Origin: CAZIQY01 sp964541605
GTDB taxonomy: Bacteria > Desulfobacterota > Syntrophia > Syntrophales > UBA2185
Assembly: GCA_964541605.1 (NCBI GenBank)
Contig: CAZIQY010000021.1
Span: forward strand, 1-40,205
Length of the DNA stretch: 40,205 nucleotides
Reading direction: 5' to 3'
How positions within the stretch are numbered: position 1 is the first letter of the stretch; every line of letters starts with the position of its first letter. A program made the translations under genes and the position numbers. The notes beneath the pieces were generated by a model. The model was given only the letters and a program-made list of their open reading frames with translations, searched no databases and had not been told where the DNA came from. Shown here piece after piece: positions 23,617 through 32,391 of this stretch.

Positions 23617-24972
23617 TTATTTAACTGATCCCTGCTCCAGTCCCATAGCCCGTTCAAGCTTTGCATGACTGATGTGATAGTCGCCAAGGGCGCTGGTGTA
23701 ATCCGATTTCGCCCTTGTCAATAATGTCTGTGCATCAAGGACATCCGTGGAAGTCGCCACCTGTTCTCTGTACCTCTCCTGTGTGATCCGGAAATTCTCT
23801 TCCGCCTGCTCAATGGCTTTTTGAGACACAAATATCTGTTTCTCCGCCTCACGCAGGAGCAGATAGGAATTTTTCACCTCCAGGGTGATCTGATCCCTTA
23901 CGTTCGTGAGTGCGTCCGTAATCTGATTTTCCCTGCTTTTGCTCACATCCACCCTGTTTTTTGTTCTTCCCCACTCCCAGAAATTCCAGTTCGCGACGGC
24001 CATGACATACCAGCTTTCCTGGTCTTTGTACGCGCTTCCGGAGACACCGGGAGTATCTCCAAAACGGGAGTAATTCCCGACCAGATTCACATTGGGATAA
24101 AACTCGCTTTTAGCCTGATTGACCATCTTTTTCGCTTGCTCCACCTTCAGGGAGTACGCTTTAATTTCCGGCCTGTTTTCCAGGGCAACTTTCAGACATT
24201 CCGCACGAGACTTGTCAAAAGACTTGTAGGCAAAGATATCTTCTACATTGACGGGCGTATCAATCCCCCTCCTGAGAACCGTATTGAGCTTTGACCGCGC
24301 CAGTTCCAAACCATTTTCCGATTTGACAAGAAACTGCTGGCCATTAGCGAGCTGAACCCCGGCATGAAGAAGATCGTTCCGCGGGATCATCCCGACATCA
24401 AAAAAGCTCTGCGCCATGTCCCGGTGAGCCTCCAGTTGCTTGACCGACTGCTGCGCCACCTCCAGAAGCTTCTCGGACTTGATGACATTGAAATAGGCAA
24501 TTTTGACCTCCTGAACAGTATCCAGCACGACCCCTCTCTCTTCCATTCGCGCGGCGTCCAGGCCAAACCTGCTGGCCTCATAGTTCGCAAGAATACCGCC
24601 GGCGGCGAATATCGGCTGTTTTGCCTCCAACGCCCATGTATAATTGTCCTGGGTGCCCGTTGTCATGACGCTCTGGGGAATGGCGGGAGGTATTCCCGGA
24701 AAAAGGAACGTGGGGGCTTCATTGAGCCTCGTATAGTTATAACTGGTGCTCAACTTTGGCAAAAAACCGGTAAACGCTTCCCTTTTCTGCGCCTCCGCGC
24801 CCGCCACGCCTTCCCTGGCTGAATGAATGATGACGCTTTGCTTCAATGCCAGGTCGACGCTTTCCTGCAATGTCAGCAGGCTGCCGCTTTCCGCCGCCGA
24901 AACACCCGTAGACACGGTAAAGCAGCTCAGGAAAACAACAACGAGACACCGTAATATACCACTCGCTCCCAT
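23617..24972 (-). CDS. TolC-family outer-membrane efflux protein
   Basis: Outer-membrane channel of 451 residues with a signal peptide (LRCLVVVFLSCFTVSTGVSAAE). Two OEP repeats are present: LTLQESVDLALKQSVIIHSA at the start of the first, the barrel-strand GFLPKLSTSYNYTRL, and the second beginning near LKVALENRPEIKAYSLKVEQA with FYPNVNLVGNYSRFGD. It ends in the typical helical hairpin (ENFRITQERYREQVATSTDVLDAQTLL, given by family knowledge as one OEP helix). GGGGAG lies before the ATG. It stands 13 bases before the adaptor gene and gives the operon its own exit channel, unlike E. coli ybhGFSR. Confidence 0.92.
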   Translation of the reverse strand: MGASGILRCLVVVFLSCFTVSTGVSAAESGSLLTLQESVDLALKQSVIIHSAREGVAGAEAQKREAFTGFLPKLSTSYNYTRLNEAPTFLFPGIPPAIPQSVMTTGTQDNYTWALEAKQPIFAAGGILANYEASRFGLDAARMEERGVVLDTVQEVKIAYFNVIKSEKLLEVAQQSVKQLEAHRDMAQSFFDVGMIPRNDLLHAGVQLANGQQFLVKSENGLELARSKLNTVLRRGIDTPVNVEDIFAYKSFDKSRAECLKVALENRPEIKAYSLKVEQAKKMVNQAKSEFYPNVNLVGNYSRFGDTPGVSGSAYKDQESWYVMAVANWNFWEWGRTKNRVDVSKSRENQITDALTNVRDQITLEVKNSYLLLREAEKQIFVSQKAIEQAEENFRITQERYREQVATSTDVLDAQTLLTRAKSDYTSALGDYHISHAKLERAMGLEQGSVK

Positions 24973-25003
24973 ACGCTTTCACTCCCCTAACATTACACCC
25001 ATT

Positions 25004-25191
25004 GTCATTCCCGCCCCCGACAAGGACATTCGAGGGCAGGCTTCATCAGGTATCCACACACCCACTGTCAGCTCCATCTACGCGGGGATCCATACACCCA
25101 ATGTCATTCCCGCGCAGGCGGGAATCTGCGATTTTGTTACACGTCGGATTGTGTCGCGCAAGCGTCATTCCCGCGCAGGCGGGAATCTGCG
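25004..25191. repeat. dRS3-like short repeats (two perfect 28-base copies and degenerate ones)
   Basis: GTCATTCCCGCGCAGGCGGG (first 20 bases of a 28-base unit) occurs at 25103-25130 and again identically at 25164-25191. Each holds the ATTCCC-N8-GGGAAT palindrome known as dRS3 in Neisseria and seen in many other proteobacteria. Partial copies occur at 25004-25014 and near 25066-25074, with a repeated lead ACACCCAxTGTCA. The copies fill the gap between tetR and the tolC-like gene. Spacing and copy number are wrong for CRISPR. Confidence 0.75.
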
Positions 25192-25197
25192 TGTTTT

Positions 25198-25830
25198 CTA
25201 TCGTTTAATGGCCCTCAAAATCAGCTGTTCAATTTCTTCGGCAACTTCCCGGCTTGTCTTCGTGTTCAACTGCTTCACGCGTTCGGGAATCCAATCCATT
25301 CTCGCCCTGATTGGCGCGCTTGCCTGATAAAACATCACAGCGCCGATGACCATCATATGGAGAATAAAAGGAGTCGTTTCGATGAAAACCTCCTTTTCGA
25401 CTCCTTCGTCGAGAATGCTCGTGACAATCCCGATAATGCGTGCGACATCTTTCGCAACGACTTCCGGGAAATTCTGCCCCCCCGATGCGATTTCCCTCAT
25501 CATGATGGGCGGTATCTTTGGATTCTGGTCTATTGAATGGGCGATATTGCGAATGTAGGTTCTCAGTTTCTCTTCCGGTGGCTGGGCTTCCTGGATGCCG
25601 ACGGCAATCGTGTCGGCAATGTTTCCAATAATGCCGTGGATCACTTCCGCGTACAGGGTTTCTTTATTCCCGATGTGATAGTAAATGGTGGCTTTGTTTA
25701 CACCGGCCCGTCTGGCAATTTCATCAACCCTTGTGCTGCCGAATCCGCATTCTGAAAAGACGCTCATTGCCGCCTCAAGAATGCGCATGACCGTCTCGCT
25801 TTTTTTCTCCGTTGATGATGAGAGATTCAC
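25198..25830 (-). CDS. TetR-family regulator of the exporter operon
   Basis: A 210-residue repressor with the HTH SEFGFGSTRVDEIARRAG-type pattern (here CGFGSTRVDEIARRAGVNKA) and YYHIGNKETLYAEVI, followed by a C-terminal domain typical of the CecR/TetR_C class. GTG at 25830 follows AGGGAG and is preferred; another GTG at 25845 is in frame. It is the first gene of the exporter unit and has a TetR-like palindrome just upstream, so autoregulation and control of the exporter are likely, as CecR (YbiH) does for ybhGFSR in E. coli. The ligand is unknown. Confidence 0.88.
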   Translation of the reverse strand: MNLSSSTEKKSETVMRILEAAMSVFSECGFGSTRVDEIARRAGVNKATIYYHIGNKETLYAEVIHGIIGNIADTIAVGIQEAQPPEEKLRTYIRNIAHSIDQNPKIPPIMMREIASGGQNFPEVVAKDVARIIGIVTSILDEGVEKEVFIETTPFILHMMVIGAVMFYQASAPIRARMDWIPERVKQLNTKTSREVAEEIEQLILRAIKR

Positions 25831-25853
25831 ACCTGCTCCCTGCACAAGAATTT

Positions 25854-25869
25854 AACCAACCGGTTAGTT
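25854..25869. promoter_or_regulatory. Probable TetR operator of the exporter operon
   Basis: AACCAACCGGTTAGTT is a near-perfect palindrome (central AACCGGTT at 25858-25865) with the ACCGGT core also seen at 6534-6539. It lies 24 bases upstream of the tetR start, where a repressor would block the promoter. Confidence 0.7.
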
Positions 25870-25932
25870 TAACCATTTAGTAAATACTATGACATTCCCC
25901 ATCCTGTCAAGTTTTTTTGAATAAAATATCAT

Positions 25933-25973
25933 AAAAAAACCGCCTTGAAAATTCCATTAAGTTTTTAAGGCGG
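25933..25973 (-). terminator. Rho-independent terminator of hsp20-lon
   Basis: On the minus strand CCGCCTT (25973-25967) pairs with AAGGCGG (25946-25940), followed by seven T (25939-25933). It lies about 70 bases after the lon stop. The loop is 20 bases long and AT-rich. Confidence 0.8.
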
Positions 25974-26045
25974 CATGAACGAGTTTAACGGGGGTGAACC
26001 GAAGTCCGTCACCTGAAAGGCCAGGTGTTCGGGATACACTCCCGA

Positions 26046-28394
26046 TCATTTTTCTAGAGCGATCTTCAGGACCTCCAGCATGTCATCTACGAAGTGAAAT
26101 TCAATATCTTTCTGAACTTTCTGCGGGATGTCAACCAGGTCTTTCCTGTTCCATTTTGGCAGGATAATGGTTTTGACGCCGGCGCGGTGAGCGGCCAGAA
26201 CCTTTTCCTTGATCCCGCCTACGGGAAGGACCAATCCTCGCAGGGTGATCTCGCCGGTCATGGCCAGGTCTTTTTTCACCGTTTTATTCATCAACAGCGA
26301 CACCAGCGCCGTGAGCATGGTAACGCCCGCCGACGGGCCGTCTTTGGGAATGGCGCCTGCCGGTACGTGGACGTGGATGTCCGTCTCCTCAAAAAAATCT
26401 TTCGGAATACCCAGATCACCCGCATTGGAACGTATGAAACTCAGGGCAGCCGTCGCCGATTCCTTCATGACATCTCCCAGTTGGCCGGTCAGGGTAAGGT
26501 TTTTCTTCCCCTTCATCGCTGTCGCTTCTATAAAGAGAAGATCGCCCCCCGTGGGCGTCCAGGCAAGCCCGACGACCACGCCGGGCTTGGAGGTCCGGGC
26601 GGCGGCTTCGGAAGTGATGCGGACCGGTCCCAGATACTTTTGGATATCCTTCGCTGAGATCGTCGCCTTTGCAAGATCTCCTTCGGCAACCATACTCGCC
26701 ACGCCGCGACAAACGGATGCGATCTCTCTCTCAAGGTTCCTGACGCCCGCTTCCCGGGTGTAGCCGGATATGATGAGATTGATGGAACGGTTCGTAAATC
26801 TGACCTGATCCGGAGTCAGCCCGTTTGCCGCTATCTGTCTCGGAATGAGATATTTTTCCGCGATCTTGACCTTTTCTGCCTGGGTATAGCCGAGGAGTTC
26901 GATGATCTCGATCCGGTCCCTGAGCGCCGGTGGTATCGTGTCCAGGATGTTTGCCGTCGTAATGAACATGACGCGTGACAGATCAAAGGGTACGTCCAGA
27001 TAGTGATCCTCGAATGAATAATTCTGTTCCGGATCAAGGACCTCAAGAAGCGCGGAAGATGGATCTCCCCGGAAATCGCTTCCCAGTTTGTCAATTTCAT
27101 CCAGGACGAACACGGGGTTATTGGACTCAGCCCGCCTGATCCCTTGAATAATACGGCCGGGCAATGCCCCCACATAGGTACGGCGATGCCCCCGGATTTC
27201 CGCTTCATCACGGACGCCTCCCAAGGCAATGCGCATGAATTTCCGCCCGAGGGCACGGGCAATGGAATGGGCCAGCGAGGTCTTGCCTGTACCCGGAGGC
27301 CCTGCAAAGCACAGGATGGGCCCCTTGGAATCCGGTTTCAGCTTCCGAACAGCCAGGTATTCGACAATCCGTTTTTTGGCTTTTTCCAGCCCGAAATGGT
27401 CTTCATCAAGGATCTTCTTTGCCTTTTTTATATCCAGGTTGTCTTCCGTGCCTTCATTCCAGGGAAGGGCCGTGAGCCAGTCCAGATAGGTTGTCGCCAC
27501 CGTGTATTCCGCCGATGAGGGATGCATGCGCGACAGGCGTTCAATTTCGCGTTCCGCCTCTTTTTTCGCTTCGGGAGGCAGTTTTTTTTTCTCTACCTTG
27601 GCCCGATATTCCTCGATCTCAACCTTCGGTTCATCGGTTTCGCCCAATTCCTGCCTGATCGCCTTGAGCTGTTGACGAAGATAATATTCCCTCTGCGTCT
27701 TATCTATATCTTCCTTGACCTGAGATTGTATCTTATTGCCAAGCTCAAGAATTTCCAGCTGGTGGCTGATAAGCCGCGTGACCTCTCTCATGCGTCCCTT
27801 CACATCAAGGACCTCAAGAATCTTCTGTTTGTCTTCCGCCGCTGCATTGATGACGGAGGCAACCACATCGGCAAGTATCCCGGGCGAGGCAATGGACTTG
27901 GCCATCACTCCAAATTCCTGAGGAAAAAAAGGCGACAGTTTCACCATCTTTTCAAAAAGCCCTGTGAGATTCGTCACAAGCGCCTCCATTTCAATGTCCA
28001 TCACAACCTGATCTTCCAGGGTCTCCACTTGAGCCCTTGGATAAGGCTTGCCATCGATGAATTCTCTGATTTGAAATCTGCTGATGCCTTGAATCAGAAG
28101 CTGTGCCTTGTTATCCTCGGATTTTGCCATCTTCAGGATAACAGCTCCCGTACCGATAGTATAAAAATCTTCAGGCTGATATCTGATCTCCGCCGGGGAC
28201 TTCCTGGACATGACCAGGCCAATAATGCGGTCCACTGCCATTGCTTCGTCGACAAGAGTCATGGACTGTTCCCCGAAGACCTCCAGGGGAAACACCATGT
28301 TCGGAAAAATAACCGTATTGAATAACGGCATGATGGGTAGAATTTCCGGTATTCTGGCAATTTTCATTTCCTCAGGCGATTTCTGTTCCGTCAT
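26046..28394 (-). CDS. lon: ATP-dependent Lon protease
   Basis: Cytoplasmic AAA+ serine protease that degrades misfolded and regulatory proteins. The 782-residue chain has the complete LonA plan: N-terminal LON domain (PIMPLFNTVIFPNMVFPLEVF), coiled-coil region, Walker A GPPGTGKT at 365-372, Walker B with FVLDEIDKLG, and the protease domain with the Ser688-Lys731 dyad (KDGPSAG and IKEKV). ATG 28394 follows AGAGGGG. It lies 29 bases or so after the hsp20 gene on the same strand, so the two quality-control genes are likely co-transcribed, with a terminator after lon. Confidence 0.97.
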   Translation of the reverse strand: MTEQKSPEEMKIARIPEILPIMPLFNTVIFPNMVFPLEVFGEQSMTLVDEAMAVDRIIGLVMSRKSPAEIRYQPEDFYTIGTGAVILKMAKSEDNKAQLLIQGISRFQIREFIDGKPYPRAQVETLEDQVVMDIEMEALVTNLTGLFEKMVKLSPFFPQEFGVMAKSIASPGILADVVASVINAAAEDKQKILEVLDVKGRMREVTRLISHQLEILELGNKIQSQVKEDIDKTQREYYLRQQLKAIRQELGETDEPKVEIEEYRAKVEKKKLPPEAKKEAEREIERLSRMHPSSAEYTVATTYLDWLTALPWNEGTEDNLDIKKAKKILDEDHFGLEKAKKRIVEYLAVRKLKPDSKGPILCFAGPPGTGKTSLAHSIARALGRKFMRIALGGVRDEAEIRGHRRTYVGALPGRIIQGIRRAESNNPVFVLDEIDKLGSDFRGDPSSALLEVLDPEQNYSFEDHYLDVPFDLSRVMFITTANILDTIPPALRDRIEIIELLGYTQAEKVKIAEKYLIPRQIAANGLTPDQVRFTNRSINLIISGYTREAGVRNLEREIASVCRGVASMVAEGDLAKATISAKDIQKYLGPVRITSEAAARTSKPGVVVGLAWTPTGGDLLFIEATAMKGKKNLTLTGQLGDVMKESATAALSFIRSNAGDLGIPKDFFEETDIHVHVPAGAIPKDGPSAGVTMLTALVSLLMNKTVKKDLAMTGEITLRGLVLPVGGIKEKVLAAHRAGVKTIILPKWNRKDLVDIPQKVQKDIEFHFVDDMLEVLKIALEK

Positions 28395-28423
28395 GTCAAC
28401 CCCTCTGTATCATCAAGATGCCT

Positions 28424-28870
28424 TCAATCGTTTTGTATCGTTATCTTATGGACCCTGTCCAAAGGCAGCTTTGCTATTGTGATTTGAAGAAGCCCGTCTG
28501 TATAGGATGCTGCAGCGGAATCGGCGTCAACCGGCACAGGAAACGAAAGGCTTCTTTCAAAATATCCGTAACGAATTTCCGCAAGGCGGTATCTTGTTTG
28601 CCTTGTAAACGGTTGTTCTCTGCGTACCCCGGATATTTTTAGTGTCCTGCGTCCAACCTCCAGATGAATATGTTCTTTTTTCACCCCCGCAACATCGATC
28701 AGAACGGTGATTTCACCGGAAGCTTCATAGACGTCTATATGCGGACTCCATACGCGTTCACAAGGGTTGAACCGCGGGCTGACCAGAAGAAACACTTCAT
28801 CAATGCTTCTTCTGAGTTCGGTCTCAATCTGTCCAATATCCTCTCTTATTCTGATCTTTATAAGGCTCAT
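28424..28870 (-). CDS. Small heat-shock protein, Hsp20/alpha-crystallin family
   Basis: ATP-independent holdase of 148 residues. The alpha-crystallin domain runs from about HIDVYEASGEITVLIDVAGV through LKISGVRRE to the end, including the conserved GYFERSLSFPVPVDAD and a degenerate A-x-x-x-n-G-L segment AASYTDGLLQITIAK. ATG 28870 with TAGGAG six bases upstream is preferred to TTG 28876. Pairing a holdase with Lon in one unit fits a stress-response role. No CIRCE element or clear sigma-32 promoter was seen upstream. Confidence 0.88.
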   Translation of the reverse strand: MSLIKIRIREDIGQIETELRRSIDEVFLLVSPRFNPCERVWSPHIDVYEASGEITVLIDVAGVKKEHIHLEVGRRTLKISGVRREQPFTRQTRYRLAEIRYGYFERSLSFPVPVDADSAAASYTDGLLQITIAKLPLDRVHKITIQND

Positions 28871-28955
28871 TTTCAACTCCTACATCATGCTTGATGCGTA
28901 AAACTATCATCAACCTGTTCTGTTTGTAAAGCATTTCCGGTGGAAACTTAAATTA

Positions 28956-29000
28956 CATTGCTGACAGATGATTGCTGATTGCCGACCGCCGATTGCTGAC
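28956..29000. repeat. Short GATTGCTGA-type direct repeats
   Basis: Between hsp20 and ade, ATTGCTGA occurs three times (near 28957, 28971 and 28991) with the related GATTGCC and GACCGCC between them. The surrounding 271-base divergent region holds the promoters of both genes; a weak pair TTTACA/ATAGTT on the minus strand may serve hsp20. The repeat looks like simple sequence expansion; a role in binding a regulator is not supported. Confidence 0.45.
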
Positions 29001-29141
29001 TCCTGCATTCTCATATAAAGGGTATTGTATCCTGCGGCTATTATGCTATAAAAGACGCAATCAGCAACTGGAATCTCACACCCATTCCCTTGTCATCGTG
29101 GCATTCTACCGCTTTTATATGGAGTATAAGCAGGGATTCAG

Positions 29142-30887
29142 ATGATGGAACCGAAAACAGCGAAGCCCTTAACGGTTGAACAACTGAAGAATCGGATTTG
29201 TGCCGCCCGCGGCGGGATCGCATGCGACCTGGTCCTGAAAGGCGGCAAGGTCATCCATGTCTTTTCGCGGGAGATTATTGAGGCGGATGTGGCCATCCAT
29301 GACGGCGTCATCGCAGGAATCGGCAAGTACAGAGGTAACGAAGAAATCGATGTAAGAGGACAGTATATATGCCCCGGTTTCATTGACGGTCATTTTCATG
29401 TTGAAAGCACCATGCTGTCGCCGCCTGAACTGGCAAGGGCCGTCCTTTCCTGCGGAACCACGTCCATAATAGCCGATCCGCATGAGATCGCCAACGTAAC
29501 GGGAAAAAGAGGGATCCAATACATTCTGGATATGAGCGACGGACTTCCCGTTGATTTCTACATCATGCTTCCATCCTGTGTTCCCGCTACCCATCTGGAA
29601 ACTTCCGGCGCCGAATTATCCTGTGAAGACCTTCTGACCTTCAAAAACCACCCCCGCGTCCTGGGATTGGCAGAGATGATGAATTATCCAGGCGTCGTTG
29701 CCGGTGTGGAACCCGTTCTGAAAAAGATCGTGGCCTTTTCCGATGCCGTTAAGGACGGCCATGCTCCGCTCCTTACAGGCAGAAATCTCAACGCTTACAT
29801 AGGCGCCGGCATTCGCTCGGATCATGAATGCACGATCCTTGAAGAAGCCCTTGAAAAACTGAGACTTGGCATGCACGTCATGATCCGTGATGGAACTCAG
29901 GCAAAAAACTTAAAAACGCTCCTTCCTCTCGTTTCAGAGGCCACAGTCGGCCAGTGTTCCCTGGTGACCGATGACCTCCACCCCCATGACCTCCTGCACA
30001 GAGGCCACCTGAACCATCTTATCAATACAGCTGCCGCAGAGGGACTGGACCCGCTTCACGCCATCCTCATGGTGACACTGAATACGGCGCGATACTTCAG
30101 ACTTGAGGAACTCGGGGCAATAGCGCCGGGATACCGGGCGGATATTCTCGTCCTGTCATCCCTTTCACCTGTGGAAGTTAAAACCGTTTTAAAGAACGGC
30201 CGTGTCGTCTTCCATCAGGGAACCCTAACCAACGGATTTCCGGCACAGCCTCCGATGAACGATATATCCCCCATGAATGTAAAACCCCTTGATTCCGACT
30301 CATTCCGTATCCCTCAAAAAGGGGAGTTTATACGCGTGATCGGCCTCGTTCCCGACCAGATTCTTACAGAGTGCCGTATTCTCAGGGCGTCCATTCGGCA
30401 GGGTTCCGTCGTCTCCGACACGAAAAGCGACATGATCAAAATAGCCGTTGTCGAACGCCATCACGGCACAGGCAACATTGGCCTGGGAATGGTTCAGGGC
30501 TTTGGCCTGAGAGAGGGCGCCCTGGCTTCCTCTGTGGCACACGATTCTCACAACATCATCTGCGTGGGCACGAACGATATGGACATGATCCGCGCAGTAA
30601 AGGCGGTTGAAAAGATGAGGGGAGGGCTGGCGGCTGTCAAAGATGGAGAGGTGCTGGCCTGCCTTCCGCTTCCCATCGGGGGACTTATGTCCGATCAGAA
30701 TCTTTCGAAGGTTGCCCGCGGATGGGAAAAAATGATCCATGCTTCTCAGGACTTTGGCTGCCGGTTAAAAGAGCCTTTCATGGCCCTTTCCTTTCTGGCA
30801 CTGCCTGTCATCCCTGAATTGAAGATCACGGATAAAGGCCTTGTTGATGTCGGCCGGTTTGAGCATGTATCCCTTTTCACTGTCTGA
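29142..30887 (+). CDS. ade: Adenine deaminase
   Basis: Converts adenine to hypoxanthine and ammonia in purine salvage. The 581-residue protein matches the Ade/AdeC amidohydrolase family in length and order: CPGFIDGHFHVESTM with the metal-binding HxH, SIIADPHEIANV, the conserved LNAYIGAGIRSDHEC, VTDDLHPHDLL, the TLNTARYFRL and LGAIAPGYRADILVLSSL segments, and the C-terminal family-specific domain VVERHHGTGNIGLG ... AHDSHNIICVGTND. Two ATGs at the start (29142, 29145) are possible, with a weak AGGG box. It precedes the DUF169 gene, which has its own promoter. Confidence 0.93.
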   Translation: MMEPKTAKPLTVEQLKNRICAARGGIACDLVLKGGKVIHVFSREIIEADVAIHDGVIAGIGKYRGNEEIDVRGQYICPGFIDGHFHVESTMLSPPELARAVLSCGTTSIIADPHEIANVTGKRGIQYILDMSDGLPVDFYIMLPSCVPATHLETSGAELSCEDLLTFKNHPRVLGLAEMMNYPGVVAGVEPVLKKIVAFSDAVKDGHAPLLTGRNLNAYIGAGIRSDHECTILEEALEKLRLGMHVMIRDGTQAKNLKTLLPLVSEATVGQCSLVTDDLHPHDLLHRGHLNHLINTAAAEGLDPLHAILMVTLNTARYFRLEELGAIAPGYRADILVLSSLSPVEVKTVLKNGRVVFHQGTLTNGFPAQPPMNDISPMNVKPLDSDSFRIPQKGEFIRVIGLVPDQILTECRILRASIRQGSVVSDTKSDMIKIAVVERHHGTGNIGLGMVQGFGLREGALASSVAHDSHNIICVGTNDMDMIRAVKAVEKMRGGLAAVKDGEVLACLPLPIGGLMSDQNLSKVARGWEKMIHASQDFGCRLKEPFMALSFLALPVIPELKITDKGLVDVGRFEHVSLFTV

Positions 30888-31006
30888 CCGCCGGCATTTA
30901 AATGATGATACTCACCGCCGACAGGACGATTTAAAATATTTCTCTCCCCGGTTATGCCTGACGAAATCGATCTATGAAACTCGCGATATGCAGAAGTCAA
31001 ATTGCC

Positions 31007-31036
31007 TTGACAACCAAGAACACCTTCCCTTATACT
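31007..31036 (+). promoter_or_regulatory. Sigma-70 promoter of the DUF169 gene
   Basis: TTGACA (31007-31012) and TATACT (31031-31036) are separated by 18 bases, close to consensus. The DUF169 start codon is only 21 bases downstream of the -10 box, so the leader would be about 14 bases. This suggests transcription independent of ade. Confidence 0.65.
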
Positions 31037-31056
31037 TTACCAAGATGGAGGAAATC

Positions 31057-31848
31057 ATGAGCGAATCGATTGTGAAACAAGCGGCCGAATTCATCAGGAA
31101 TGATTTACGATTAAAGTCCTTTCCGGTAGCGGTAAAGTTTTTGAAAGAAAAAGAAGCTTTCCCGGAAAAGACACGACAACCGTCAAAAGCATTCGGCAGA
31201 AAGGTGGCCATCTGCCAGGCTCTTACCATGGCAAGATCTTATGGGTGGACGGTAGGTATCGCAAAAGAGGACAATATCTGCGTGCCCGCAGCCATCGTTT
31301 TCGGTTTCAGTGAGTCGCAGGATGCCTCCGCATCTCTCTCCCGGCTCTTTACTGAGATCAATTTCTCGAAAAACATGGATTTTGCTGTCAAGGAGACGAG
31401 CTCGATGAGCCGTTTTGAACAAGGAGAAATTTCCGCCATTGTCTCGGCGCCTGCAGAGAGATCATCATTCAATCCTGACGTGGTTGTCATCTACGGAAAT
31501 CCCGCGCAAATAATGCGACTGAGCCAAGCATGGTCCTACATGACCGGCGAACGTGTTGCCGGCCATTTCGGGGGCAAAGTGGAATGCGACCAGTATTTGA
31601 TTTCCCCATATAAGAAACAGTCGGCGTGGGTTGTAATTCCAGGACATGGTGAGCGAATTTTTGCGATGACTCAGGACGATGAACTGGTGTTCGCATTCCC
31701 AGGTACATTCATGAATGAGTTTGCACAGGCACTTCAGGGAGTGGGAAAGGCGATCGGTGCACGCTACCCAGTCACACCCTATCAGTTCTTTCAACCCGAT
31801 TTTCCGAAGGCGCATAAAGACTTGGGGAAGGAGCTGGGCATCCTATAG
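31057..31848 (+). CDS. DUF169 family protein
   Basis: A 263-residue cytoplasmic protein of the DUF169 family, common in anaerobes and archaea and without an established biochemical role. Family features include LRLKSFPVAVKFLKEKEAFPE near the start (written by position 16-36 in the protein), ICQALTMARSYGWTVGI, CVPAAIVFGF with a conserved Cys, YGNPAQIMRLSQA, and CDQYLISPYKKQSAWVVIPGHGER. The frame is open from 30841, overlapping ade, but ATG 31057 has GGAGG six bases before it. It is preceded by its own promoter. Confidence 0.88.
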   Translation: MSESIVKQAAEFIRNDLRLKSFPVAVKFLKEKEAFPEKTRQPSKAFGRKVAICQALTMARSYGWTVGIAKEDNICVPAAIVFGFSESQDASASLSRLFTEINFSKNMDFAVKETSSMSRFEQGEISAIVSAPAERSSFNPDVVVIYGNPAQIMRLSQAWSYMTGERVAGHFGGKVECDQYLISPYKKQSAWVVIPGHGERIFAMTQDDELVFAFPGTFMNEFAQALQGVGKAIGARYPVTPYQFFQPDFPKAHKDLGKELGIL

Positions 31849-31939
31849 ACATGTATGGTAAGTACAAATAACTTTTGACTATTTCGACTTGTTATGCTAA
31901 GAGTTGCATCATGTCAATCATAGAGAAAAAGGGGGGGCA

Positions 31940-32332
31940 ATGGGATTATTACGAAGACTTTTAAAACCCAGAAAGCATCCCCGCTATTATACAACCAAAA
32001 AAACCTTCGTGGTGGTCAGTCCTTACACTTCAGACGGGAAAAAGGGAAAGAAGATTCAGATACTTGACATCAGTGAAGGAGGCTGCGCGTTCATTTACGA
32101 CGGCACAAAGGAAGAACTGAACGAAATGGGTCTCCTGAGCCTCATGGCTGACGAAACTCCCTGTCTTGAAAGTGTGGACTTTGTAACTGTATCGGATAAT
32201 TCCCTGCCCGAAACAAAGAGCACCACCGGAGGGTTGAGGAGGAGGGGTGTTGAGTTCAAGTGGCTCGGGATCTTTGACCGGGAGCGGCTGAAAGAATTCA
32301 TAGAGCAGAACTCCATCTGTCGCGCATCATAG
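31940..32332 (+). CDS. PilZ-like domain protein
   Basis: A 130-residue single-domain protein. The N-terminal RKHPRYYTTKKTFVVV and later ILDISEGGCAF match the two c-di-GMP-binding motifs of PilZ (RxxxR and [D/N]xSxxG), so it may bind cyclic di-GMP. The later part (RRRGVEFKWLGIFDRERLKEFI) fits the rest of the PilZ barrel and its terminal helix. ATG 31940 follows a G-rich box (AAAGGGGGGG); an in-frame ATG at 31904 lacks one. It stands alone, 91 bases after DUF169 and convergent with the PpiD-like gene. No diguanylate cyclase is in the window. Confidence 0.75.
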   Translation: MGLLRRLLKPRKHPRYYTTKKTFVVVSPYTSDGKKGKKIQILDISEGGCAFIYDGTKEELNEMGLLSLMADETPCLESVDFVTVSDNSLPETKSTTGGLRRRGVEFKWLGIFDRERLKEFIEQNSICRAS

Positions 32333-32391
32333 CATTCCTCTGCCTCAATATACAAAAAACACGACCCCGAAAAAATGCCGGCTTCCGGTTG

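Noticed and set aside
25004..25191. Repeated palindromic units as a CRISPR array
   Set aside because: Only two exact copies with a 33-base interval, degenerate others, and no cas genes; dRS3-type repeats explain them.
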